Shown: positions 54,082 to 62,896, counted from the first letter of the stretch. The stretch is 64,000 nt of DNA from JAGVSZ01 sp963716855 (GCA_963716855.1 CAVQUV010000019.1:124001-188000), one strand, 5' to 3'. A program made the numbers and translations. Notes: generated by a model not told the origin, from the sequence alone.

Positions 54082-54591
54082 ATGAGTGAAACCATCCGGG
54101 ACGGCAAGTTTGTCGAGCTCACCTACAAGGTGACCGACAAGAAGACGGGGCATGTCCTCACCAGAGTCGAATTCCCGCTGGGCTATGTTCACGGACACAA
54201 TGAAATTCTGGCCCCTTCCGTCCACAGGGAGCTGGAGGGCAAAGCCGCAGGCGACGTCATCGAAGTGCCGATCGATGGCAATCAGATCTTCGGCCCCAGA
54301 GACGAGTCGCTGGTTTTTACCGATCACATCGAGAACGTCCCCGAGGAGTATCGGCAAGTCGGCACCTCCATCCTCATGGAAAACGACAAGGGCCAGACCC
54401 GCAGCTTTCTCGTGACGCAGATGGACGACGAGACACTGACTGTCGATGGCAACAATCCGCTTTGCGGCAGAGCGGTCGTCTTTACGCTCGATATACTGAC
54501 CGTGCGCGACGCGACTGATGAAGAGACAAGAGCGGGCGGTGCGGTCGTTGCGGGCGCGGATGTCGACCCGTCACTCATGCGACCTGTTTGA
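54082..54591 (+). CDS. SlyD-like FKBP-type peptidyl-prolyl isomerase
   Basis: 169 residues. FKBP half-domain starts VELTYKVTDKKTG, then PLGYVHGHNEILAP (FKBP active region with GHNxI), an insert-in-flap domain (about 65-120) and the closing FKBP strands DGNNPLCGRAVVFTLDILTV. No His/Cys-rich metal tail as in E. coli SlyD. Such proteins assist folding or metal loading. Its place after aprBA suggests a role in maturing the Fe-S/FAD enzyme; inference only. Confidence 0.85.
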   Translation: MSETIRDGKFVELTYKVTDKKTGHVLTRVEFPLGYVHGHNEILAPSVHRELEGKAAGDVIEVPIDGNQIFGPRDESLVFTDHIENVPEEYRQVGTSILMENDKGQTRSFLVTQMDDETLTVDGNNPLCGRAVVFTLDILTVRDATDEETRAGGAVVAGADVDPSLMRPV

Positions 54592-54674
54592 GCAGCGGAG
54601 TCGAATGGCAGCGACACGATTCGGCTTAGTTGCTTGCACTTGCAGTCCTGACTTCACGGCAGAAAAGGTGACTT

Positions 54675-54836
54675 ATGAGCGAAGAGAAGAAACCCACCAC
54701 CAAGGTTCCTGACGGCCACACGCCCTTTTATACGACGCGTCAGCTGGCGCCGACCGAAAAGGGGTTTGTCGGTTACGAAACCATCTGGAAACCGTTCCAG
54801 AAGGAAGCCGAATACAAGACGCCGAAGCAGCCGTAG
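54675..54836 (+). CDS. 53-residue microprotein after slyD-like gene
   Basis: ATG 54675 to TAG 54836; below usual length limits. Soluble and charged: MSEEKKPTTKVPDGHTPFY, then TTRQLAPTEKGFVGYETIWK and a Lys/Pro-rich end (TPKQP). No signal or Cys. Codon use is natural and like the preceding three genes. Unknown family; part of the lower-GC apr accessory stretch. Confidence 0.6.
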   Translation: MSEEKKPTTKVPDGHTPFYTTRQLAPTEKGFVGYETIWKPFQKEAEYKTPKQP

Positions 54837-54853
54837 GCGTTCCGAAGGAGGAC

Positions 54854-55001
54854 ATGGCCGACATCGGCGCCGAGGACCTGCACCAGCTTCAGCGCACCTG
54901 GGCGCGCGCGACTTCGCGCTCGCGACCCCGAAGGCCACGTCATCAAGCCCAAGAGGCCGCAGGAGTTCGCGGTCAAGGTCGTGCCTGCCCGGAAGGCGTA
55001 G
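54854..55001 (+). CDS. Second microprotein (one frameshift), strong ribosome site
   Basis: A perfect aaggagg site (54845-54851) precedes ATG 54854. The first frame reads MADIGAEDLHQLQRTWAR and then turns Arg/Ser-rich; a one-base shift near 54905 gives LRARDPEGHVIKPKRPQEF and a stop at 55001, a more protein-like 48 residues with a Lys-rich end. The 3' end overlaps the convergent lutC end. Unknown family. The ribosome site argues that this is translated; the frameshift makes the product uncertain. Confidence 0.45.
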
Positions 55002-55590
55002 CCGCGGCGCGCGGCGCCGCGACGACCGTGAGGCTGCGGATGCCCTGCGCGCCGCGGATCAGCACGCCCTCGATGTCGGCGGTCGCGGACGGCCCGCTCA
55101 GGAACACGGCATAGCCGGCCTCGAAGAAGCCGCGGTGCCGGTAGGCGTCGTGCAGGTTCGCGACGATGTCCGCCGGGTCGAGCAGGACGACCAGGTGCTG
55201 CGCCAGGAAGCCGAGCGCGTTGATCTTCAGCTCGGCTTCGCTGAGCCAGACCGAGCCGGTCTCCGCGACGCCGAACCGGGCCCGCACCACGCCCACGTCC
55301 ACGTCTTCCAGGGCGGCCGGCTCGCGCACCCGATCGATCGGCCGATCGCCGGCGACCTCGGCGGTCGCGGAGCAGATGACTTTCGCCCCGGGAAACTTCT
55401 TGCGGATCAGCCGCTCGAGGTCCGTGCCGGGCGGCGGGTCGAGAAACGCGCCGCCCATGCGCTCCAGGCTCGCCTTGAACGTGCCGCTCGGCGACGCGAG
55501 CGTCCGGTCGAACGTCGGCACGGCAGGGAGATCCCGCGGCGCGGGCTGATTCCTGCGCACACGGGCCAGGATCTCGTCGCGGCTGGTCAT
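54973..55590 (-). CDS. lutC: LutC-type lactate utilisation protein
   Basis: 205 residues, LUD domain: FGVAETGSVWLSEAELKINALGFLAQHLVVLL in the middle, then the GPSATADIEGVLIRGAQGIRSLTVV signature at the C-terminus. With LutA and LutB it oxidises L-lactate to pyruvate. ATG 55590 overlaps the lutB stop (ATGA). The final residues overlap the convergent microprotein end. Confidence 0.93.
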   Translation of the reverse strand: MTSRDEILARVRRNQPAPRDLPAVPTFDRTLASPSGTFKASLERMGGAFLDPPPGTDLERLIRKKFPGAKVICSATAEVAGDRPIDRVREPAALEDVDVGVVRARFGVAETGSVWLSEAELKINALGFLAQHLVVLLDPADIVANLHDAYRHRGFFEAGYAVFLSGPSATADIEGVLIRGAQGIRSLTVVAAPRAAATPSGQARP

Positions 55591-56963
55591 TTCCCGCCCC
55601 GGTTCGCCAGATACCACTCCCGGAAGCTCTGCCGCCCGGCCTTCGGCACCTCGCGCTGCCGGCCCCACGCGTTCAGCGGGTTGTAGATCATGAAGCGCGG
55701 CAGGTACTCGAGGCCGGCGTTCGCCGCCTGCACCGCCGCGCGATAGAGCTTCGGGCTCGAGAGCACCTTGCCGGCCATCTTCATGGCCTCCTTCTTCACC
55801 ATCGGGAGCTGGTTGCGCTCCGCGATGAGCTGGCGCCAGCGATAGATCTGATCGTGGATGTTGATCTTCACCGGGCAGACGTTGGTGCAGCTCCCGTTGA
55901 GGGTGGAGGCGAACGGCAGCGCGCTGTACTTCCGCAGGTTGAACGCGGGATCGATGATCACCCCGATCGGCCCGGAGTAGGTCGAGCCGTAGCTCAGCCC
56001 GCCGCTGCGCCGGTACACCGGACAGGTATTGAGACAGGCGCCGCACCGGATGCACTTGAGCGAGTACCAGAAGTCGGCCATCCCGAGGCGCTCCGAGCGG
56101 CCGTTGTCGGTGAGGATCACGTGCAGCTCGGTTCCCGGACGCGGCTTGCGGAAGTGGGAGGTGACCTGCGTGATGGGCGAGCCGAGGGCGCTGCGCGAGA
56201 GCAGCCGCACGAAGACGCCGACATCCTCCAGCCGCGGAATCACCTTCTCGATGCCGATGCTCGCGATGTGGAGCTTCGGCAGGTTTGCGCTGAGATCCGC
56301 GTTGCCCTCGTTGGTGCACACGACGAAGCTGCCGGTCTCGGCGACCGCGAAGTTGGCGCCGGTCATGCCCGCCCCGGCCGACAGGTAATAGGGGCGCGTG
56401 TGGCGGCGCTGGCTCTCGGCGAGATACGGGACGTCGCTGTTGTCCGGGTCGGTGCCGATGGTCCGGGCGAAGACCTGCGCCACGTCGCCTCTCAGCTTGT
56501 GCACCGCGGGCACCACGATGTGGCTCGGCGGCTCGTCGTCGAGCTGCTGGATGCGCTCGCCGAGGTCGGTCTCGATGATCTCGACGCCGCGGCTCTCGAG
56601 GAACGGCCGCATGTCGCACTCGTCGGTGAGCATCGACTTGCTCTTCACCAGCGTCCGGGCGCCGTGCGCGGACAGGAGGTCGTGGACGATCTGGTTGTGC
56701 TCGGCGGCGTCGCGCGCCCAGTGCACGCGCATGCCGTTGGCGGTCGCGTTGCGCTCGAACTCCTCGAGATAGTCGGCGAGGCGCGACAGCGCGTGCTCCT
56801 TGATCGCCGAGGCGAGCGACCGCAGCTCCTCCCACTCGGGGAGGAGAGCGGCCTCGCGGTCGCGCTTCTGGCGCAGATCCCAGAGCCGCTGATCGTGGAA
56901 GTCGGCGTGTTCCTTCGCGGCGATGAACCGCGACGAGGCTTCCGCATGGTCCACGCGCTTCAT
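55587..56963 (-). CDS. lutB: LutB-type iron-sulfur protein
   Basis: 458 residues. An N-terminal LUD domain (AVAETGSFVVCTNEGNADL, GIEKVIPRLEDVGVFVRLL) is followed by a two-cluster ferredoxin region: CIRCGACLNTCPVY and SCTNVCPVKINIH. Full length for LutB. Electron-transfer subunit of lactate oxidation. ATGA overlaps with lutA upstream and lutC downstream. Confidence 0.95.
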   Translation of the reverse strand: MKRVDHAEASSRFIAAKEHADFHDQRLWDLRQKRDREAALLPEWEELRSLASAIKEHALSRLADYLEEFERNATANGMRVHWARDAAEHNQIVHDLLSAHGARTLVKSKSMLTDECDMRPFLESRGVEIIETDLGERIQQLDDEPPSHIVVPAVHKLRGDVAQVFARTIGTDPDNSDVPYLAESQRRHTRPYYLSAGAGMTGANFAVAETGSFVVCTNEGNADLSANLPKLHIASIGIEKVIPRLEDVGVFVRLLSRSALGSPITQVTSHFRKPRPGTELHVILTDNGRSERLGMADFWYSLKCIRCGACLNTCPVYRRSGGLSYGSTYSGPIGVIIDPAFNLRKYSALPFASTLNGSCTNVCPVKINIHDQIYRWRQLIAERNQLPMVKKEAMKMAGKVLSSPKLYRAAVQAANAGLEYLPRFMIYNPLNAWGRQREVPKAGRQSFREWYLANRGGK

Positions 56964-57703
56964 GCGCGCGCCCCGTTGAGGACCTGGGCGATGTGGATGA
57001 ACCTGATTTTCGACCCGAGCCGCTCCGCACAGCCCTTCTGGTGCATCAGGCACGACATGTCCGGCGAGACGATGTACTCGGCGCCGGCCTTCGCGTGGTC
57101 GTGCACCTTGTCGTAGCCCATCTTGGCGGACACCGGCTCCTCGACGACCGAGAAGGTGCCGCCGAAGCCGCAGCACTCGTCGGGGCGCGCCGGCTTCACG
57201 AACTCGATCCCCTTCACCCCGGAAAGCAAGGTGCGCGGCTTCGACCACGACGGGCCGCCGAGCTCCGACATGCTCGCCGCGCCCAGGGCGCGCAGCGTCG
57301 CGCAACCGATGTGGAGTCCCACCTTGTGCGGAAACCGGGCCCACGGAAACTCGCGCACCTGCAGCACGTCGTGCAGGAACTCCACCAGCTCGAAGGTGCT
57401 GCGCCGCACCTTCTCGACCTTCGGCGTCTGCGGAATCGCGGTGAGATGGTCGCGCACGTGATGCGTGCAGCTGCCCGACGGCGTCACGACGTAGTCGAAC
57501 CCCGCGAAGTTCCTGACGAACAGCTTCTCGACCGGAGCGGCGTCCTGCTCGCAGCCGCTGTTGGCCATGGGTTGTCCGCAGCAGGTCTGGTCGAGCGGAT
57601 ACCGGACCTCGACGCCCAGCCGCTCGAGTAGCTCCAGCGTCGCCACCCCCACCTCGGGGAAGAAGGCGTCGACGTAGCAGGGAACGAACAGTCCGACCTT
57701 CAT
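56960..57703 (-). CDS. lutA: LutA-type CCG-domain protein
   Basis: 247 residues with two CCG domains: FVPCYVDAFFPEVG, QTCCGQPMANSG, then GCATLRALG and ECCGFGGTFSV, MSCLMHQKG. First gene of lutABC, 50 bases downstream of the lactate permease gene. The related CCG domains in HdrB are separate in function here. Confidence 0.95.
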   Translation of the reverse strand: MKVGLFVPCYVDAFFPEVGVATLELLERLGVEVRYPLDQTCCGQPMANSGCEQDAAPVEKLFVRNFAGFDYVVTPSGSCTHHVRDHLTAIPQTPKVEKVRRSTFELVEFLHDVLQVREFPWARFPHKVGLHIGCATLRALGAASMSELGGPSWSKPRTLLSGVKGIEFVKPARPDECCGFGGTFSVVEEPVSAKMGYDKVHDHAKAGAEYIVSPDMSCLMHQKGCAERLGSKIRFIHIAQVLNGARA

Positions 57704-57754
57704 GGCCGGGTCTTCATGGCCTTTTCATGGCCAAGTCGCCCGCGACGCGCCGCG

Positions 57755-59437
57755 TCAGCGTCCGACCACGAGCAGCGTGAAGGGCGGCACGTACGCCTGC
57801 AGCGTCACCAGGATGCCGACCAGCGCCGCGAGCGCCACGCTGTGGAAGAACACGTAGCGCAGGATGTCGCCCTCGTGGCCGAACCACTGGGTCGCGGTCG
57901 ACGCGACGACGATGCTCTGCGCGTCGATCATCTTGCCCATCACGCCCCCGGAGCTGTTCGCCGCAGCCATCAGCACCGGGCTCAAGCCGATCTGCTCGGC
58001 GGTGATCCGCTGCAGCCCCCCGAACAACACGTTCGACGCGGTGTCCGACCCGGTGAGCGCCACCCCCATCCAGCCGAGCATGGTGCCGAAGAACGGATAG
58101 AAAACGCCGGCGACCGCGAACGACAGGCCGAGCGTCGCATCGGTGCCCGAGTAGCGCGTGATAAAGCCGAGCGCGAGCATCGCCGAGATGGTCAGGAGCG
58201 AGTAGCGCACGCGCAGCAGCGTGCGCCAGTACATCGTCACCAGCCCGACCGGCGAGAACTTCATGAACAGACCCGCGATGATCGCCGCCAACAGGATCCC
58301 GGTCCCGGTCGCCGAGAGGTAGTTCAGCGAATAGATGGCGCCCTCCTTCGCCGGCTTGGCGACCACCGGAGGCACCTTCTCGACCAGGTTGTGCAGCCCC
58401 TCGATCGGGAACCTGAACACCGAGATGCCGTCCATGAGTTTCTTGAACTCGGGCACGCCCCAGACGAACACGAACACGGTGAGGATCATCCACGGGATCC
58501 AGGCGACGATCACCGTCTTCCGGTCGTGGCGGGTCGTGGCCGGACCGCCCGGGTTCCCGGCGAGCTGCGCTGCGGCCAGATCCGCTGCTTCCCGACCCTT
58601 GAGTGCCGGGGACCTCCAGATCGAGGCGGGGTGCCAGATCCGGAGGAAGAGCACGAGGCAGGCCATCGACACCATTGCGGCCACCACGTCCACCAGCCAC
58701 GGGCCGTGGAAGTTCGAGACGAGAAACTGCGGGATCGCGAAGCTCACGCCCGCCACCAGGATCGCGGGCCAGATCTCCTTCATGCCCCGCCATCCGGCGA
58801 ACGCCCAGATCAGCCAGAACGGCACGAGGAGCGAGAAGAACGGCAACTGCCGCCCGACCATCGCCGAGAGCTGCAGCAGATCGAGCCCGGTCACTGCGGA
58901 GAGGGCGATGATCGGGGAGCCGAGCGCGCCGTAGGCGACCGGCGCGGTATTGGCGATCAGCGACAGGCCGGAGGCGGCGAGCGGCGAGAAGCCGAGGCCG
59001 ATCAGGACGGCAGCGGTCACCGCCACCGGCGTTCCGAACCCGGCAGCCCCTTCGAAGAACGCGCCGAAGCTGAAGGCGATCAGCAGCAGCTGCAGGCGCC
59101 GGTCTTCGGTGATGTGGGCGATCGAGTCCTGCAGCACCCGGAACGAGCCGCTCTCCTCGGTCAGCCGGTAGAGAAAGATGATGTTGAGGACGATCCAGCC
59201 GATCGGCAGCAGCCCGAAGAGCGCGCCGTTGAACGCCGCGAGCCCCGCCATCTTCGCCGGCATCCCGTAGGCGAAGATCGCCACGGCGAGCGCGGCGAGA
59301 AGGCCGAGAATTGCGGCCCAGTGCGCCTTGATGTGCAGGAACGCGAGGCAGCCGAGCATGACCACGATCGGAATGGCCGCGACCAGCGTCGACAGCAGCA
59401 TGTTGTGGAACGGATCGTAGACCTGACTCCAGACCAT
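57755..59437 (-). CDS. lldP: L-lactate permease
   Basis: 560 residues from ATG 59437, which has an aggagg site. Lactate permease family, about 12-14 helices, with FEGAAGFGTPVAVTAAVLIG (about 130-150), a segment diagnostic of LldP/GlcA, and LTGSDTASNVLFG near 445. Imports lactate (or glycolate) with protons. Directly upstream of lutABC, so import and oxidation are coexpressed. Upstream are 320 bases without a gene, containing a possible GntR-type operator. Confidence 0.95.
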   Translation of the reverse strand: MVWSQVYDPFHNMLLSTLVAAIPIVVMLGCLAFLHIKAHWAAILGLLAALAVAIFAYGMPAKMAGLAAFNGALFGLLPIGWIVLNIIFLYRLTEESGSFRVLQDSIAHITEDRRLQLLLIAFSFGAFFEGAAGFGTPVAVTAAVLIGLGFSPLAASGLSLIANTAPVAYGALGSPIIALSAVTGLDLLQLSAMVGRQLPFFSLLVPFWLIWAFAGWRGMKEIWPAILVAGVSFAIPQFLVSNFHGPWLVDVVAAMVSMACLVLFLRIWHPASIWRSPALKGREAADLAAAQLAGNPGGPATTRHDRKTVIVAWIPWMILTVFVFVWGVPEFKKLMDGISVFRFPIEGLHNLVEKVPPVVAKPAKEGAIYSLNYLSATGTGILLAAIIAGLFMKFSPVGLVTMYWRTLLRVRYSLLTISAMLALGFITRYSGTDATLGLSFAVAGVFYPFFGTMLGWMGVALTGSDTASNVLFGGLQRITAEQIGLSPVLMAAANSSGGVMGKMIDAQSIVVASTATQWFGHEGDILRYVFFHSVALAALVGILVTLQAYVPPFTLLVVGR

Positions 59438-59573
59438 GACCGTCTCCTCCTGGTTAAGAGTGCGGCTCCGACCGGTTGCCGGTGAGCGCGCCGGGTGCGG
59501 GCGGACAGCCGGCCGCGCCGCCGCGCGAGGCCCGTTCGTCCGCCTCGAGGGCGCGCCAGCCGCCCTCTCGCTC

Positions 59574-59627
59574 GAGCGGCTGCGCCGCTCGCTCCGGTGG
59601 TGGTTTGGTCTTGTCGGTCCGACCAAT
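59574..59627. promoter_or_regulatory. Gene-less lldP upstream stretch with candidate GntR/LldR operator
   Basis: The stretch 59438-59757 holds no plausible gene. On the minus strand ATTGGTC-G-GACCGAC (59613-59627) resembles the ATTGGTC-N-GACCAAT operator of FadR/LldR-type GntR regulators (right half 5 of 7). A second inverted repeat, GAGCGGC-TGC-GCCGCTC, lies at 59574-59590. Regulation by lactate is plausible; no regulator gene is in the window. Confidence 0.4.
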
Positions 59628-59757
59628 CGGCCGCGAGAATACTCCGTTCGCGGCGATCAAGCCGACCCCGCGCGTACGCCGGTCCGACTCGATCGTGAGC
59701 CCGATCGAGCGGCTGATCGCGGCGGGGCGCTGGAGGGCCGGAGTCGATCGCGCAGCG

Positions 59758-60369
59758 TCAGCCGAGCCGCGCGCTCGCTTCGCTGAAGGTGTCCTTCAAT
59801 TCCTCGTAGGTGAACGCCACCGGGAACTGCGGGAAGTCGCGGATCACGTTCTGCGGCGGATGGAACAGGATGCCGGCGTCCGCCTCGGCGAGCATCGCGG
59901 TGTCGTTGTAGGAGTCGCCCGCGGCGATCGTGCGGAAGTTGAGCTCGCGCAGCGCCGACACGGTCTTGCGCTTGTGGTCCTGCAGGCGGATGCGATACCC
60001 GATCAGCTTCCCGCTCGGGTCGGTCTCGAGCCGATGACAGAGCAGCGTCGGATAGCCGAGCTGGCGCATGAGGGGCGCGGCGAACTCGTAGAAGGTGTCC
60101 GAAAGGATCACCACCTGGTGCCGGTGACGCAGCCAGTCGAGGAAATCGCGCGCGCCCGGCAGGGGCCCCATCCCGGCGATCACGTCCTGGATGTCCGGCA
60201 GCCCGAGGTGGTGCGCGGCGAGCATGTCGAGCCGGCCGCGCATCAGCTTGTCGTAGTCCGGCTCGTCGCGCGTGGTGCGCGAAAGCTCCGGAATGTCGGT
60301 GCGCTTGGAGAACTCGATCCAGATCTCGGGGACGAGCACCCCTTCGAGATCGAGACAGGCGATCTGCAC
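59758..60369 (-). CDS. thrH: ThrH-like phosphoserine phosphatase / homoserine phosphotransferase
   Basis: 203 residues from GTG 60369. HAD family: CLDLEGVLVPEIWIEF (nucleophile region) at the N-terminus, ILSDTFYEF (about 89-97) and AAGDSYNDTAML (about 148-159). The DLEG variant and length match ThrH. It removes phosphate from phosphoserine and can transfer it to homoserine. Alone in its transcription unit as far as I can see. Confidence 0.9.
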   Translation of the reverse strand: MQIACLDLEGVLVPEIWIEFSKRTDIPELSRTTRDEPDYDKLMRGRLDMLAAHHLGLPDIQDVIAGMGPLPGARDFLDWLRHRHQVVILSDTFYEFAAPLMRQLGYPTLLCHRLETDPSGKLIGYRIRLQDHKRKTVSALRELNFRTIAAGDSYNDTAMLAEADAGILFHPPQNVIRDFPQFPVAFTYEELKDTFSEASARLG

Positions 60370-60471
60370 GGCGGCCTCCGTCGGCGGCCCGGGCGGGGCC
60401 GCGCAAAAGGGCCGTATTGTCGGGGTTCGGGCGCGCCCGAGCAAGGCGCGCGGCTCTGCACCGTGAGCGGT

Positions 60472-60714
60472 TCAGCAGGCCTTGGGGATGTGCGCCGTCA
60501 GGGGATTCGACATGTCGTCGTCGTAGACCTTCATTTTCGCGGCCACGCAGTCGCTCACGTACTTGCGGAGCGCGTCGTCCTTGTGGCCGAGCGATTGCGC
60601 CTCGCGGATGCAGATCATCGAGAACACCGCGCGCGCGGCGTCGTCCGCGGCGAGCGGCGCCGCGTAGGCCGCGGCAAGCAGGCCGAGCACTGCAGCAGCC
60701 TTCTTCATCGTCAT
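60472..60714 (-). CDS. Small secreted protein with Cys residues
   Basis: 80 residues; signal peptide MTMKKAAAVLGLLAAAYAAPLAA, then DDAARAVFSMICIREAQSLG and SDCVAAKMKVYDDD, ending in IPKAC. Three mature Cys. The start may be the second Met, two codons later. Family unknown. It precedes thrH on the same strand, 102 bases away, and is divergent from the soxC-like gene. Confidence 0.65.
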   Translation of the reverse strand: MTMKKAAAVLGLLAAAYAAPLAADDAARAVFSMICIREAQSLGHKDDALRKYVSDCVAAKMKVYDDDMSNPLTAHIPKAC

Positions 60715-60799
60715 CGCGTCGCTCCGCTTCGATCGGGCGTCGGCGTCAGTCTACCGCGGTTTTTCCGTGCATCCGCGCGTGTCGCGGGGCGCAGCATTC

Positions 60800-60814
60800 G
60801 TTTCCGTGCGAAAC
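60800..60814. promoter_or_regulatory. Enhancer-like palindrome upstream of soxC
   Basis: GTTTCCGTGCGAAAC, an imperfect palindrome around three bases, 76 bases upstream of the GG of the sigma-54 promoter. It matches 13-14 of 15 bases with the element before the Rieske gene, at the same distance. Probable binding site of a sigma-54 activator. Confidence 0.6.
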
Positions 60815-60888
60815 AGACGTTCCGGGGCGCGCCCGACCTCCTGCGCCGAACTCGCGGAAGCACAAGGGCTTAGCGCGATGCGAGCCCG

Positions 60889-60904
60889 TGGCACGGATCG
60901 TGCA
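60889..60904 (+). promoter_or_regulatory. Sigma-54 promoter of soxCD
   Basis: TGGCACGGATCGTGCA has GG and GC separated by ten bases and matches the TGGCACG-N4-TTGCW consensus at all but one base. It lies 75 bases before soxC. Confidence 0.7.
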
Positions 60905-60978
60905 CTCAGCGTCTTTCGGATCAGCGGTCGGCACGAGCCGCACGAACGAGCAGGACTCACAACACCAAAGGAGGCGCC

Positions 60979-62299
60979 ATGGCAGAAGACACCCGACCGC
61001 GCTCGACACCGAAGCGCACCCCGTTGCCCAAGGAAGAGGACGCGAGGCTCGAGTCCGAGGACCGCCGCGCGTTCTTCCGCCGCAGCGCCGCCGTCGCCGG
61101 CGGTGCGCTCGCCGCCGGGGGCCTCGCCTCCGCCGCGCGCGGCGCGCCGCTGCTGGTGCCGCTCTCGGAGCTCGAGATGGGGCGCCCGATCGACGCGGCG
61201 GCCTACGGCATGCCGTCCAAGTTCGAGAAGAACGTTGTGCGGCGCCGCACCGACGTCTTCGTGAACCGCCAGAACTGGTCCGACTGGAGCATGACGCCGC
61301 TCCAGTACCAGCTCGGCATCACGACGCCGAACGGGCTGATCTTCGAGCGCCACCATGCCGGTACGCCGGACATCGATCCGGCGACGCATCGCCTGGTGAT
61401 CCACGGCATGGTCCGCCAGCCGCTGCAGTTCACGATGGACGATCTGATGCGCTACCCGGCGGTGTCGCGGTTCCACTTCCACGAGTGCTCGGGCAACGGC
61501 CTCACCGACTGGCTGAAGAACGCCTCGACCACGGTGCAGCAGACCCACGGACTCCTCTCCGGCGTCCAGTGGACCGGCGTTCCGCTCTCGTGGCTGCTCG
61601 ACGAGGCCGGCGTACAGCCGGGCGCGAAGTGGCTGCTCTTCGAGGGCGCGGACGGCTCGACCCACACGCGCTCGGTCCCGCTCGACAAGGCGATGGACGA
61701 CGTGCTCATCGTCTACGGCTCGAACGGCGAGATGATCCGGCCCGAGAACGGCTATCCGCTGCGCGCAATCGTGCCCGGCTGGGAAGGCAACGTCTCGGTC
61801 AAGTGGCTGCGGCGGATCAAGGTCGGCGACCAGCCCTGGCACTTCCGCAGCGAGACGGCGCGCTACACCGACCCGATGCCCGAGGGCAAGTGGCGCCAGT
61901 TCAGCTTCGACATGGAGTGCAAGTCGGTGATCACGCGGCCGTCGGGCGGGATGAAGCTCGGCGCCCGCGGACCGTACGAGATCCAGGGCTTCGCCTGGTC
62001 CGGGAAGGGCCGCATCACGGCGGTCGACGTCTCGCTCGACGGCGGCAGGAACTGGCGCGAAGCGCGAGCTGGAAGGCCCGGTGCTCGACAAGATGCTGAC
62101 CCGCTTCCGCCTCCCGTGGAACTGGGACGGCGGGCCGGCGATCATCCAGAGCCGCGCGGTCGACTCGACCGGCTACGTGCAGCCGACGGTCGCGGACATC
62201 CAGAAGGGCCGGGCGATCGTCGGATTCGTGCAGCACCACAACGGCATCCAGCCGTGGTCGATCAGCGCCAACGGGGAGGTGCGCAATGCGATCGCTTAA
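60979..62299 (+). CDS. soxC: SoxC-type molybdenum sulfite/sulfane dehydrogenase (one frameshift)
   Basis: About 440 residues after a one-base correction near 62065. Twin-Arg signal (SEDRRAFFRRSAAVAGG, Arg29-Arg30) targets it to the periplasm. The molybdenum ligand Cys170 lies in FHFHECSGNGL. The second frame supplies VLDKMLTRFRLPWNWDGGPA and TGYVQPTVADIQKG, the C-terminal dimer domain. The closest fit is SoxC, though a sulfite dehydrogenase SorA-like role is possible because no soxXYZAB genes are in the window. Ribosome site aaaggagg. Overlaps the cytochrome gene by 14 bases. Confidence 0.87.
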
Positions 62300-62875
62300 C
62301 GTGGCGGTTGGGAGTGGCGGCCGCGGTCGCGGTCGCGGTTGCGCGATGCAGCCGACGCGTCGGAACGCGTGGCGAACCCGGGCGTCAAGCTCGGCCAGCC
62401 GATCGCCGAAGCCGACATCGCGCCGTGGAACATCGATGTCCGGGCCCCGGACGGGCGCGGGCTGCCGCCCGGCAGCGGCACCGTGGCCGACGGCAAGAAG
62501 GTCTACGACGCGAAGTGCCTCGCGTGCCACGGCGCCGATGCGAAGGGCGGGCCGGTGTACGGCACGATGGTCGGGGGCATCGGCTCGTTCACGACGAGCA
62601 CGCGGGTGCTGACGCCGGGGAGCATGTATCCCTACGCGCCGATCCTGTTCGACTACATCCGCCGCGCGATGCCGATGGATCGCCCGCAGTCGCTGACGAA
62701 CGACGAGGTCTACGCACTGTCGGCCTACCTGCTGAACCTGAACGGCCTCGTGCCGGCCAACGCCGTGATGGACGCAAAGACGCTGACGGCCGTGCAGATG
62801 CCGAACCGGAACGGGTTCATGGTGGACGACCGGCCGGACACCAAGGCCGTGCGCTGCATGACGAACTGCAAGTAG
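62286..62875 (+). CDS. soxD: SoxD-type cytochrome c subunit (two frameshifts)
   Basis: About 195 residues, with corrections near 62298 and 62340. The signal part then reads LTWRLGVAAAVAVAVA and joins DAADASERVANPGVKLGQP. Heme-c site CLACHG (about residue 80) and the SoxD-type features YPYAPILFDYIRRAMPMDRPQSL, YLLNLNGLVPANAVMD and the terminal RCMTNCK are present. Electron acceptor of the molybdenum subunit in the periplasm. It has one heme site; some SoxD proteins have two. Confidence 0.84.
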
Positions 62876-62896
62876 CCTGCGCTCGAGTCGGGCCGA

